Positions 45,658 through 54,149 of a DNA stretch of 64,000 nt are shown piece after piece. Source of the DNA: Chryseobacterium geocarposphaerae (GTDB lineage: Bacteria; Bacteroidota; Bacteroidia; Flavobacteriales; Weeksellaceae); contig NZ_PGFD01000001.1 of assembly GCF_002797535.1 (NCBI RefSeq), forward strand, positions 1,488,001 to 1,552,000, in the 5' to 3' direction. The position numbers and the translations under genes were made by a program. The notes under the pieces were generated by a model. That model made no database searches. It saw only the letters and a program-made list of their open reading frames with translations, and was not told the origin of the DNA. How positions within the stretch are numbered: the first letter of the stretch is position 1; every line of letters begins with the position of its first letter.

Positions 45658-46998
45658 TTATTTTGTCCTATTGATCGTTTCTTCATACCCATCATCCCAA
45701 TACATTTTAATAGCATTACATACATTGTTGCTATCCGTTATAAACTCTACTTGATAATCAGTGCCTATCTGGAATAAATTAGCTGTTATGGCTATTGCTT
45801 TTCTTGGTTCGTTACTTTTTTGATTGGTATCCCTAAACATTAGCTGATTGCCTGAAAGCGTAACTTCAAACTCCGAAAATCGTCCTGCAAACTTGGTTGC
45901 CTCTGTTGGATTGATGATTACATTTGAGGATTTTGATTTATTAAAATTGATTTGCCAGTTAATTTTCCTTTTCTCATCTTCATCTTTTTCGGTCAGTAAT
46001 TTTTGATTCAGAAAGTGATTTTGAGCGGTCAAAATACAATTTTGCTCTTCTGTTTCAATGTCCGGAATTACGCCAACACCTTCCCAATCGGTTTTAGTGA
46101 TAACATTTTCTTCACGTGAATATGGAATAAATGCTACAAAGCCATTTCCCATGCTGAAACTTCTTGTTGCATGAGCACCGCCTTTTGATGTATTTCCAAT
46201 GATAACAGCCTTTTTCATACTTTGTAAAGTGTAAGCAAAACTTTCAGCAGCCGAAAAGGTTCTCCTGCTTGTTAGAATATATAAAGGCATTCCTAATTTT
46301 AAACCGTCTGTTATTTCCTTTTTATTTCCAATATAAGAATCTGTCCATTTATTTTCGATTCTGTTATAAGTTTTCCCTGTGTAAGTTTTTGTAGGAAAAA
46401 AGTAACTTAGAATTTCACCTAACATTTCACCGTTACCTCCGAAATTATTTCTTAGATCAATGATCAATCCGTCAGTATGGGAAATAAACTGCATTGCTGA
46501 ATGTACTGTCTTTCTTGCAGAAGGACTGGGAACAGCGAAGTTTGTAAATTCTATGTAGCCCATATTTGAAGGCATAATTTCTAACTTTTTAAAATAGAAA
46601 TTTTGTTTTTCATCTTTTTTAATTTGGTCTGCTAAAATTGCATTTGACCCTTTTTTATTGGCAAGAAATTTTATGATGTCTTTTTCTAATCGGGGATTAT
46701 ATTCAATTCGCAAATGATTGTCTTCATTTACTGAACGAAGTGCTTTTTGAATCTCATTGGCGAATTGGTTGGGGTCTGTGACAGACCTAAATATATTGTT
46801 TTGAGTTTGTTGCTTCAAAAAGTCTGTCATTACTTTTGCCTTATCAGGGAAAACATAATTATTGATCAGCGAATTACAAATGCTGTTTACAACTTCTATT
46901 TTCGTTAAACTGTCAATCTTTTGCGACTCATTATTTTGAGCAAAAAAAAGTTGTCCAATGAAAATGAATAAGCCCTTCAAAATGTTTTTCTGTATCAT
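45658..46998 (-). CDS. S41-family peptidase, exported
   Basis: The product is 446 residues with a signal peptide (about 1-20, ending FFAQN). An N-terminal helical part like that of retinol-binding-protein-type S41 enzymes precedes the core: GLIIDLRNNFGGNGEM, the nucleophile Ser in RRTFSAAESFAY, and VIIGNTSKGGAHATRSF. No PDZ domain is visible. The last 100 residues are strand-rich. It probably degrades peptides in the periplasm. A gap of only 45 bases separates it from the small secreted protein gene upstream, so co-transcription is likely. Confidence 0.88.
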   Translation of the reverse strand: MIQKNILKGLFIFIGQLFFAQNNESQKIDSLTKIEVVNSICNSLINNYVFPDKAKVMTDFLKQQTQNNIFRSVTDPNQFANEIQKALRSVNEDNHLRIEYNPRLEKDIIKFLANKKGSNAILADQIKKDEKQNFYFKKLEIMPSNMGYIEFTNFAVPSPSARKTVHSAMQFISHTDGLIIDLRNNFGGNGEMLGEILSYFFPTKTYTGKTYNRIENKWTDSYIGNKKEITDGLKLGMPLYILTSRRTFSAAESFAYTLQSMKKAVIIGNTSKGGAHATRSFSMGNGFVAFIPYSREENVITKTDWEGVGVIPDIETEEQNCILTAQNHFLNQKLLTEKDEDEKRKINWQINFNKSKSSNVIINPTEATKFAGRFSEFEVTLSGNQLMFRDTNQKSNEPRKAIAITANLFQIGTDYQVEFITDSNNVCNAIKMYWDDGYEETINRTK

Positions 46999-47043
46999 TT
47001 ACTGTCCGTTTTAAAAACCATTAATAAACTTTCTGAGCTTAGA

Positions 47044-47562
47044 TTAATTACGCTGTTTTTTGTAAACATATTCATGTCTTTTAATCCATGCAGTTTCTCC
47101 GGAAAAAAGGACATCTTTCTGTGTGGATAAAGAAGTATTGCCTAATATGTAAGTCTGTCTTATGGTTGCTTTCTTACCATCGTTTCCATCCTTGCCTTCT
47201 TTTTCAGTTATGATTCTTATATCGCCGTTGGAAAGTTTTGTCCTGGAAACCAGCTTTTCTTTACCAATGTATTGCCCATCTTTTGAAATAGAAAGAGTAT
47301 CGGTCTTATTTGCACTTTTTTCTTTGGGATAAGTGTGAACGAAAAGGAATTCATTCGTGTTGGAAATTCTTTTTATCTCAAGATCCGCAGACATCATATA
47401 AGGTTTTCCGGAGCTGTAATCCAGATAGGTTAATTGCCCTGTCCAGTTTCCTTCAACCTTCATAAAATCATTGATTAGCCGATTGGATTTTTTCTGAGCC
47501 TGCATTAATATTACTGTCAGTAAGAAGAACCCGATAAGTAGAATGTTTGTTAATTGTTTCAT
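47044..47562 (-). CDS. Small secreted protein of unknown function
   Basis: The product is 172 residues with a signal peptide (about 1-22, ending MQAQK). The rest is strand-rich: KVEGNWTGQLTYLDYSSGKP, then LEIKRISNTNEFLFVHTYP and a Lys/Asp-rich turn. The GxWxGxLxYxDY start resembles lipocalin- or DUF-type periplasmic beta barrels found near hydrolases. It lies 45 bases before the S41 gene on the same strand. The gene is real by its signal peptide and length; the role is unknown. Confidence 0.65.
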   Translation of the reverse strand: MKQLTNILLIGFFLLTVILMQAQKKSNRLINDFMKVEGNWTGQLTYLDYSSGKPYMMSADLEIKRISNTNEFLFVHTYPKEKSANKTDTLSISKDGQYIGKEKLVSRTKLSNGDIRIITEKEGKDGNDGKKATIRQTYILGNTSLSTQKDVLFSGETAWIKRHEYVYKKQRN

Positions 47563-47731
47563 ATTAATTCTTTTGATTAATTAATTTCACTTATATAAAT
47601 CTTTCAACATTTTACCGCCTCAGAATGAGAAATTGATTGTGTGATTTTTAGTTTATATTTTAAGACAATTATTATTTTAGAACTATTACATTTCGGTTTG
47701 CCCGTATATGTTTTGCCTGATCTAAATTCAA

Positions 47732-49204
47732 TCAATTTCTATTAATTAATTGAATCGTATAATCCAGTTCCACATCTTCCTTATTGATCCAATTTTCGAA
47801 TGTAGTTGCTGTTTCGTGATCCGGTATTGTACCGCGGCCGAAATTTTTATCCAGATCAACCGCATTGGTGTATTTCTGTAAAGGTATAGTAATAACCAGC
47901 CCGGTCGGAATTTTAGCCTGGCTCAGCATTCCGCTTGTATTGCCCTGATAACCGCCACCCGTTTCCTGCCCGATCACTATAGCTTTTTTGTTATGTGATA
48001 TTACTGCCGTAAAATCAGCACAGGATGAAAGACACAGACCATTGATTAATAGATAACTATTTCCTTTAAAATTCATCTTGGCAGGTTCCTGCGGTTCGTA
48101 GTAATCGAATTCTTTTGTGATCCAGGATTTTTTCCAGAGATACAATCCGTTATTTTCTTCAGGTTTTTTGTAGAACATCTTGTTGACACCTTTAATCTCC
48201 TTCGCGACAGCTTCTGTAACTTCAATCTTATCCCAGTATCTGAATGTCTTGTCGAAGAAGAAAGATGCCAGCAAAGCTGCATTATCATCTGTCCCTCCTG
48301 TATTGTTCCTTACGTCAATGATAAGATCTTTGATATTCTGTTGTTGCAGAGTCTGGAATACGTCCTTGATAAATTTCTTAAAATTCTGCCCGCTTTGCTT
48401 TATTGCAGTATCGGCAAAGGAATGAATTTTTAAAATAGCTATCCCATTTTTCACCTCAAACTCAAGGGGTAAATCATAGTTCTTTTCAAGCTGTTCTAAA
48501 GGAGGAAAAACATCTTTGAAAGCTCCATTTAGCTCAAAGGTCTGATCAATGCCTTCTGATCTCACAACCACTTTAAAAACTTTGGGCGCATCTATTATTT
48601 CCTGATACCAAAATGGAAATCTGTAATTCAGCAAAAGAATTTTTTCCGTTTGGTTATATCCGTCTGATGGAATAGCATCGAGCAATTTATTTAATATCGC
48701 TGAAATCGGAGTTCCATTAATTGAAACCAATTCTACCCCCCTTTTAATACCTTTATTTTCCGAGTAATTCTTTGAGATTAATACCTTCTGATTCTTGGCA
48801 TCTACAAAAATTTCTAACGGCAACAAAGTATTGGAAGCATTAATAGAAGTCTTGGATTCTTCCGGCAGCTCAATTCCGGTATGGAGGCACCCGATCTTAG
48901 CAAACAAAGGTTTCAATTTTCTGTAATATTGCAGTTGGGTCAAAGAATCCTGAATGCTCTGTCGAGTGGAATCAATTAAAAATCCAAATTTTTCCTTGTC
49001 TGTATATCTGTAGAATCCGGGATGTTTTTTGCTGATCTCATCCATTAATCCTGATGTCCATTGACGTAAGCTATCTGCCGGATATTTTTGCTCAGGTTTA
49101 AATTCCTTTGTCTGCCCAAAGAAATTTAGCGTTGAAATTATCAATAGCATAATTATTAATGCCGGTTTGATAAAATAATTTCCTTGTTTTGATAGATGTA
49201 TCAT
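47732..49204 (-). CDS. S41-family peptidase, exported (second copy)
   Basis: I start at the ATG at 49204; a TTG five codons earlier is less likely. The product is 490 residues with an N-terminal hydrophobic export segment ending FFGQT. The core has DLIIDVRNNTGGTDDNAALL, then LLINGLCLSSCADFTAVI with the nucleophile Ser, and AIVIGQETGGGYQGNTSG. A PDZ-like part with RGVELVSINGTPIS lies before it. It is only distantly like the other S41 gene here. It would be a periplasmic protease. The serine hydrolase gene upstream ends 37 bases before it, suggesting one operon. Confidence 0.88.
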   Translation of the reverse strand: MIHLSKQGNYFIKPALIIMLLIISTLNFFGQTKEFKPEQKYPADSLRQWTSGLMDEISKKHPGFYRYTDKEKFGFLIDSTRQSIQDSLTQLQYYRKLKPLFAKIGCLHTGIELPEESKTSINASNTLLPLEIFVDAKNQKVLISKNYSENKGIKRGVELVSINGTPISAILNKLLDAIPSDGYNQTEKILLLNYRFPFWYQEIIDAPKVFKVVVRSEGIDQTFELNGAFKDVFPPLEQLEKNYDLPLEFEVKNGIAILKIHSFADTAIKQSGQNFKKFIKDVFQTLQQQNIKDLIIDVRNNTGGTDDNAALLASFFFDKTFRYWDKIEVTEAVAKEIKGVNKMFYKKPEENNGLYLWKKSWITKEFDYYEPQEPAKMNFKGNSYLLINGLCLSSCADFTAVISHNKKAIVIGQETGGGYQGNTSGMLSQAKIPTGLVITIPLQKYTNAVDLDKNFGRGTIPDHETATTFENWINKEDVELDYTIQLINRN

Positions 49205-49241
49205 TGTTATGCTATACAAAAAGATTTAAGTTTAATACAAG

Positions 49242-50762
49242 TTAATTTTTCTTTCTCAAAAGTCCTTCCAACACTTTTTTCCCGTTTTCGTTATCGGGAT
49301 TGAGTTCAACAGACTTTTGATACATTTTGATGGCTTCTTCTTTTTGTCCGTTTTCAAGAAGCGCTTCTGCATAACTATCAAAGGCATTCCAGCTGTTGGG
49401 GAAGAGATCAACATTTGTTTTTAATGTTTCAACAGCTTGTTTGTAGAAATGTTTTTCCGGCAAATGATAAGGATTGTTGTTCCCCATAAAATCATACCCG
49501 AGCGTGTTCATTTCATTCTCACTCAGATAATAATTAAGCGTATCTTTTCTTAAGCTTTCCAATGTTTCTCTCGCTTCTGTTGCACCTTTGTTAAGTAAAA
49601 TATTTCCATAGATCTTGGCAATATTTTTTTTGGGTGTATCCACTTTTTTGCGGTTCAGAAGCATCATAACTTTTGTAGCATTTTCGTGGGCATTGAAATG
49701 AGCATTGTCAAACAGGATGACGGTTTGATGTTTGGTGACGTTTCTGAGAATATTGGAGCTCAGTCCCATTGCTGCCCCACTGTGGTACACCAGTTTTCCC
49801 ATTGTAGAGTCTTTTTCAATTTCCCAGCCTAATCCGAATTCATCGGGATTATTTTTACCGTTATTTAATTTTACCGGGACAAATGCTTCTTCCAGGGTCT
49901 CTTGTTTTAGCAAAGTGTTATCATAAAGTGCTTTGTCAAATTTCCATAAATCCCGGATCGTACTTATATAATCGGCAAATCCTCTGAAGGCATAAGAATG
50001 CCAGTATTCTTTCACATAAGGAATTGAATTGGATTTAACAGGATTATCATCATACAAATGAAGATAGATGTGAGGAAATGCAAAATTTTTTATTTCAGCT
50101 CTGTTGAATTGCTCAGGTAAAGGGAAAAGCACAGTTTCTTTCATCTTTGCCGGTCTAAGAATATTTCTTTTAATGTATTTTTCATAAGATATTCCCGAGA
50201 CTTTTTCAACAATCAAAGCTAGGATAAGATAGTTGATATTATCATAATTTCCTTTTTCACCCGGTTGATAAACAAGCGGTTGTTTGTTTGCAATAACTCC
50301 CGGAAGAAAATCTTCGTTGGTGAAAACTTTATCGGGATTTTCTTTTTGCTCTTTGTCAAAAAAAGCATTGTAAGGTGGAAGTCCGGAGGTATGTGAAAGC
50401 AAATGTCTGATCTTTATTTCCGGGTAAGGAAACCCCGACAGATACTCCGTAACAGGATCTGTTATTTTCAGTAAACCCTTTTCCTTGAGCTGCAAAATAG
50501 CAGTTGCTGTAAATATTTTTGAAATACTGGCAATGGGAAAAGTGATATCGGGTGTATTTGGCGCTTTGATTACGTGATCTGAAAACCCAAAAGATCTTTC
50601 ATACACAATCTTATTGTTATCAACCACTAAAACATTGCCACTGAATTGTTGATTTTTAGCCAATGCATTGAAATAATCATCGATTATCTTTTCCTTTGAT
50701 TGCCCGGAAATTTTTACCAATAATAAAAGAAGAAAGCTGGTTAAAAGCAGTTTTTTATGCAT
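49242..50762 (-). CDS. Secreted serine hydrolase with TPR tail
   Basis: I start at the ATG at 50762, which opens a signal peptide (MHKKLLLTSFLLLLLVKISG); the longer frame adds 16 residues that do not look coding. The product is 506 residues. ASISK is the S-x-x-K motif, YDNIN the Tyr-x-Asn motif and HSGAAMG the third block. The C-terminus has TPR helices (SYAEALLENGQKEEAIKMYQ, then SVELNPDNENGKKVL). It is built like the enzyme at 19837. It leads the minus-strand cluster with an S41 peptidase behind it. Confidence 0.88.
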   Translation of the reverse strand: MHKKLLLTSFLLLLLVKISGQSKEKIIDDYFNALAKNQQFSGNVLVVDNNKIVYERSFGFSDHVIKAPNTPDITFPIASISKIFTATAILQLKEKGLLKITDPVTEYLSGFPYPEIKIRHLLSHTSGLPPYNAFFDKEQKENPDKVFTNEDFLPGVIANKQPLVYQPGEKGNYDNINYLILALIVEKVSGISYEKYIKRNILRPAKMKETVLFPLPEQFNRAEIKNFAFPHIYLHLYDDNPVKSNSIPYVKEYWHSYAFRGFADYISTIRDLWKFDKALYDNTLLKQETLEEAFVPVKLNNGKNNPDEFGLGWEIEKDSTMGKLVYHSGAAMGLSSNILRNVTKHQTVILFDNAHFNAHENATKVMMLLNRKKVDTPKKNIAKIYGNILLNKGATEARETLESLRKDTLNYYLSENEMNTLGYDFMGNNNPYHLPEKHFYKQAVETLKTNVDLFPNSWNAFDSYAEALLENGQKEEAIKMYQKSVELNPDNENGKKVLEGLLRKKN

Positions 50763-50791
50763 ATTCAATGTATTTTGTATTATAAGCTTGT

Positions 50792-50953
50792 TTAACCACA
50801 AAAGGAACAAAAGACTTTAGATAAAGTTTTAAAGTTTACTATAAACGAAGAAAAGAACGCATAAGCATTTAAAAATCTTTGATTTTTATTCTTTTGAGAG
50901 CTTTTGTCATTTAAAATACATTTACAAATATCTTTTGTGTCTTTTGTGGTTAA
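50792..50953. repeat. Short element with 23-bp terminal inverted repeats
   Basis: The arm 50792-50814 begins TTAACCACAAAAG, and the arm 50931-50953 ends CTTTTGTGGTTAA; they match inverted in 21 of 23 bases. The 160-base unit lies between two genes and has no frame. It looks like a miniature inverted-repeat element or a dispersed palindromic repeat. Confidence 0.5.
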
Positions 50954-50964
50954 TTTAAACAGAT

Positions 50965-51651
50965 TTATTGTATATCCTGATATTTTTTATAAGAATCATA
51001 GCGAATAATAAAGCCTATCCAGATGACAAGCAAAACAGCAATTAGTATCAACTCTGTCTGATGAAGGCCATTTCTGAAAAAATTATTCAGCGAATGAAAT
51101 CCGGATACAGCCAGTAATGAATAGGTCTTATTATAGACTTTGCCAATTCCCCAAGTCCCTAAAAACAAGATACCAAGAAAAATCAAATTAGAAGTGGTGA
51201 ATTCAAAATTCAGATGCCAGATAAACCATAAAACGGCGATAATGATGATACTTTGAAGCTTCGGCAGATCTTTTAATTGTTCCTGTAAAAATCCGCGCCA
51301 GCCGATCTCTTCCAATAAACCATACACCAAAACTGTGGAAAGCAGCACAAAAGGAAATTGTCCCTGCTGAATATAGCTGACTGTTCCAATAAGCAAGACC
51401 GGAACAATCCAGAAAACAAGAAAAGGCAAAAATATGTTTCGGTAATTTCCTTTCAGGGAAAGCTTTAAGGGAATATTAAACAATTTAACCGAAACAAAAG
51501 CACCGATAGCCGGACCAATTCCTCGTAGTAAAATTTTTATAAATTCGTTGTCGGTAAAGTCAAGCAGATTGGTTTTCACTGCCAAAAAGCGAAACAGAAT
51601 GGCAATAGCATAAAAAACGATAATGCTTCCAAGTCGTTTTCTTTCTTTCAT
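50965..51651 (-). CDS. CPBP-family intramembrane metalloprotease
   Basis: I start at the ATG at 51651; a TTG eight codons earlier is less likely. The product is 228 residues with about seven hydrophobic helices. The CPBP (Abi/CAAX) motifs are complete: EEIGWRGFL (EE-x3-R), then FIWHLNF and FHSLNNF, each with the metal-binding His. Members cleave membrane peptides or act in bacteriocin self-protection. The Crp-type gene starts upstream on the same strand after 68 bases, so it may control this protease. The family is firm; the substrate is unknown. Confidence 0.88.
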   Translation of the reverse strand: MKERKRLGSIIVFYAIAILFRFLAVKTNLLDFTDNEFIKILLRGIGPAIGAFVSVKLFNIPLKLSLKGNYRNIFLPFLVFWIVPVLLIGTVSYIQQGQFPFVLLSTVLVYGLLEEIGWRGFLQEQLKDLPKLQSIIIIAVLWFIWHLNFEFTTSNLIFLGILFLGTWGIGKVYNKTYSLLAVSGFHSLNNFFRNGLHQTELILIAVLLVIWIGFIIRYDSYKKYQDIQ

Positions 51652-51719
51652 ATTTTTTTGAATTAGATCATCCAAAATTAATTATAAGAAAGCCAAATCC
51701 ACTTGACGATGGGTAAGTT

Positions 51720-52301
51720 TTACTTCCCGGTAACTCTTTTTCTGAGGCGGCTAAGACTTTCCGCAGTTAACCCCAGGTAAGAAGCGATTATTTTGAGAGG
51801 TGTACGCTGGAAAATTTCAGGGCGTTGGCTAATGAGATTGAGATAACGTTCTTCCGGACTCAGTGTCAGAAGATTGATCTGATCCTGTTGTTTTCGCAGG
51901 AACAATATTTCGGGGATCGCTTTGCCAATTCTTAATCCTGTTTCATTACGGGAATAGAGCTCATTGAGATCTGGATAGCTGATCGACCATAATATACAAT
52001 CTTCCAATGCCTGTGTTTTAATGCCTGAAGGCTGCTGTTTGAGGAAAGAAAAATAATCGCTCATAAAACTGTTTTCATACAGCAAATTGATGCAGATATC
52101 TTTTTTCCCGTTCCAAACGAATAGGCCGACAGAACCTTTGGCTACAATATTCAAATATTTTTCTACACTCTGATAATCTTTTATGACCTCATTTTTCTGA
52201 AATTCTCTGACCTCTATTTTTTCTGAAAAACGCTCCCAGATATTGGTCTCAGCATTATAGAATGGAGAAAAAACATTTTGAATTTCTTGTGGTGTAGGCA
52301 T
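51720..52301 (-). CDS. Crp/Fnr-family transcription regulator
   Basis: The product is 193 residues. A nucleotide-binding-like barrel (about 20-120, with FQKNEVIKDYQSVEKYLNIV and AKGSVGLFV) is followed by the winged HTH (IIASYLGLTAESLSRLRKRV). No FNR cysteine set is present. It is built like the protein at 14173, with low identity. It lies just before the CPBP protease on the same strand and probably regulates local genes. The signal is unknown. Confidence 0.87.
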   Translation of the reverse strand: MPTPQEIQNVFSPFYNAETNIWERFSEKIEVREFQKNEVIKDYQSVEKYLNIVAKGSVGLFVWNGKKDICINLLYENSFMSDYFSFLKQQPSGIKTQALEDCILWSISYPDLNELYSRNETGLRIGKAIPEILFLRKQQDQINLLTLSPEERYLNLISQRPEIFQRTPLKIIASYLGLTAESLSRLRKRVTGK

Positions 52302-52360
52302 ATATTCTGTTTATATACGCAAATTTAATATTTCCAGCCATATTACTAATTGGAATCATC

Positions 52361-52723
52361 CTATTCTCCACCTATTCTTTGTAAAATTACCCGTCTTAAC
52401 CGTTCTTCATGCTGATCTCCCCACTGTCCCAAAGCGCCTACGACAGGAATCAGACTTTCACCAAACTCAGTTAAGCTATATTCTACTTTTGGGGGTACGA
52501 CAGGGTAAATTTTCTTCGTGACCAACTCGTGGTCTTCCAACTCTTTTAGCTGGATATTTAAAACCCTTCGCGATGCATCCGGAATTTTACGCTGCAATTC
52601 GCTCGGTCTTTTATGTCCCTGATAAATAAACCAAAGAAGACGGATTTTCCATTTGCCATACAGCACTTCACCGATCAGGTCAAGACCACAATTCAGATTC
52701 GGAATTATTTTTCTTTCATACAT
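52361..52723 (-). CDS. HxlR-family transcription regulator
   Basis: I start at the ATG at 52723 because the HxlR domain begins there (MYERKIIPNLNCGLDLIGEV); the frame upstream runs into the SDR promoter and does not look coding. The product is 120 residues: LYGKWKIRLLWFIYQGHKRP is the first helix pair, ELQRKIPDASRRVLNIQLKE the recognition helix, and KVEYSLTEFGESLIPVV the wing and dimer helix. Such proteins respond to electrophiles or redox state, usually beside the enzyme they control, here the divergent SDR gene. Confidence 0.9.
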   Translation of the reverse strand: MYERKIIPNLNCGLDLIGEVLYGKWKIRLLWFIYQGHKRPSELQRKIPDASRRVLNIQLKELEDHELVTKKIYPVVPPKVEYSLTEFGESLIPVVGALGQWGDQHEERLRRVILQRIGGE

Positions 52724-52757
52724 AATGTAAAAGTAAGCGTATGTTCCGATTTGTACA

Positions 52758-52780
52758 ATAGGGGAATAATTTATCCCTAT
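52758..52780. promoter_or_regulatory. Candidate HxlR operator ATAGGG...CCCTAT
   Basis: ATAGGG (52758-52763) and CCCTAT (52775-52780) are perfect inverted 6-base arms with 11 bases between, in the 129-base divergent region of the HxlR and SDR genes. Confidence 0.4.
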
Positions 52781-52852
52781 ATGAATCGTAATTCCGTACT
52801 TGTATGAACTGTTTTTATACCCCAATTTTGTCCTATAAAACAAGTCTAAAAA

Positions 52853-53644
52853 ATGGAACAATTTAATTACAACAATGAACTATCTGGTAAAATTGCATTA
52901 GTGACAGGAGGTACGAAAGGAGCCGGTAAAGCAATTGCAGACAGGCTGCTAGAAGCTGGAGCAACGGTTATTATTACCGCAAGAAATGCCCCTGAACAAG
53001 AAAACAGTAATCTGCATTTTATTGCATCCGATCTGAGTACAGCAGAAGGTACCCAAAAAGTAATCAGCGAAGTGCTTTCGGGCTACGGAAGACTGGATAT
53101 CCTGGTTAATAACCTTGGTGGATCATCTACTCCGGCAGGCGGATTTACTGCGCTTAATGATGAAGATTGGGAATCAACACTACAGGCTAATCTTTTGGCT
53201 CCGGTTCGGCTGGACAGGGGATTTTTACCGCAAATGATCGAACGAAAAACGGGTGTTATTATTCACATCGCTTCTATCCAAGGTAAACTGCCTCTATATG
53301 ATTCTACTTTGCCTTACGCAGCTGCAAAAGCAGCACTGAGAAACTACAGCAAAAGCTTATCGAACGAAGTTACTCCTAAAGGTGTTCGTGTACTGGCGGT
53401 TTCTCCCGGATGGATCAATACCACAGCATCGGAAGCATGGCTGGGCGAAATTGCAAGAAATTCGAACAGTACAGTAGAAGAAGCGCAACAGGGCGTAATG
53501 GATGCATTGGGAGGAATCCCTTTCGGAAGACCTGCTGAACCTGCCGAAGTAGCCGAATTTGTAGGTTTCCTGGTTTCACCAAGAGCCAACTATTTAACCG
53601 GAACAGAATATGTAATCGATGGCGGAACAGTACCAACCATTTAA
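52853..53644 (+). CDS. Short-chain dehydrogenase/reductase
   Basis: The product is 263 residues with a Rossmann start TGGTKGAGKAIADRL, the NNLGG block, the catalytic Ser in IIHIASIQG and the Tyr-x3-Lys in YAAAKAAL. The C-terminal YLTGTEYVIDGGTVPT is typical of classical SDRs. It uses NAD(P)H to oxidise or reduce an alcohol or ketone in the cytoplasm. It is divergent from an HxlR regulator and is followed after 23 bases by a small NTF2-like gene. The pairing suggests detoxification of a small molecule; the substrate is unknown. Confidence 0.93.
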   Translation: MEQFNYNNELSGKIALVTGGTKGAGKAIADRLLEAGATVIITARNAPEQENSNLHFIASDLSTAEGTQKVISEVLSGYGRLDILVNNLGGSSTPAGGFTALNDEDWESTLQANLLAPVRLDRGFLPQMIERKTGVIIHIASIQGKLPLYDSTLPYAAAKAALRNYSKSLSNEVTPKGVRVLAVSPGWINTTASEAWLGEIARNSNSTVEEAQQGVMDALGGIPFGRPAEPAEVAEFVGFLVSPRANYLTGTEYVIDGGTVPTI

Positions 53645-53667
53645 TAATCATTTAAAAAATAAAAAAT

Positions 53668-53985
53668 ATGAATTTACCAAATGTGATCAACGAGTTAGTA
53701 AAAACACAGAATAATTTCGACAGTGCTGCTTATGCCCAATGTTTTGCAGAAACAGCCGTAGTTTTTGATGAAGGTAAAACCCATAATGGAAGAAAAGAAA
53801 TTGAACAATGGATCGACAAATCGAACAAAGATTATAAAGCCACGATGGAGCCGGTAGATTATGATGAAAAAGAAAATATCCTATTGGCAAAAATTTCAGG
53901 TACATTTCCCGGAAGTCCGATTATTTTAAAATTTCATTTTGAAATTGCTGACGAAAAAATTCAGCACTTAAAAGTGACAGATTAA
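53668..53985 (+). CDS. NTF2/SnoaL-like small protein
   Basis: The product is 105 residues. The segment FDSAAYAQCFAETAVVFDEG, then GRKEIEQWIDKSN and the strand-rich end ILKFHFEIADEKIQHLKVTD, has the cone-shaped NTF2/SnoaL pattern: helices and then a curved sheet. Such proteins are isomerases, cyclases or ligand carriers. It follows the SDR by 23 bases and ends before a terminator, so both lie in one message. The role is inferred only from fold and neighbour. Confidence 0.8.
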   Translation: MNLPNVINELVKTQNNFDSAAYAQCFAETAVVFDEGKTHNGRKEIEQWIDKSNKDYKATMEPVDYDEKENILLAKISGTFPGSPIILKFHFEIADEKIQHLKVTD

Positions 53986-54082
53986 GGTACACAAAAAATA
54001 TCTCTAAAACTGATGTTGTAGTTTGAGAATCGTTGATCAGAAACCTTTTCTCTGAATTGAAGCTTGATCAAAGTCATAAAAA

Positions 54083-54120
54083 GAGCCCGTTATCACGAGT
54101 TGTGAGACGGACTTTTTTTA
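54083..54120. terminator. Hairpin terminator between convergent genes
   Basis: AGCCCGT (54084-54090) pairs with ACGGACT (54106-54112) with one G-T, helped by CAC and GTG inside, and a T-tract follows. It separates the SDR operon from the antiporter gene. Confidence 0.65.
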
Positions 54121-54149
54121 TTTAAAACTTAAATAATATTTCAACAGTA

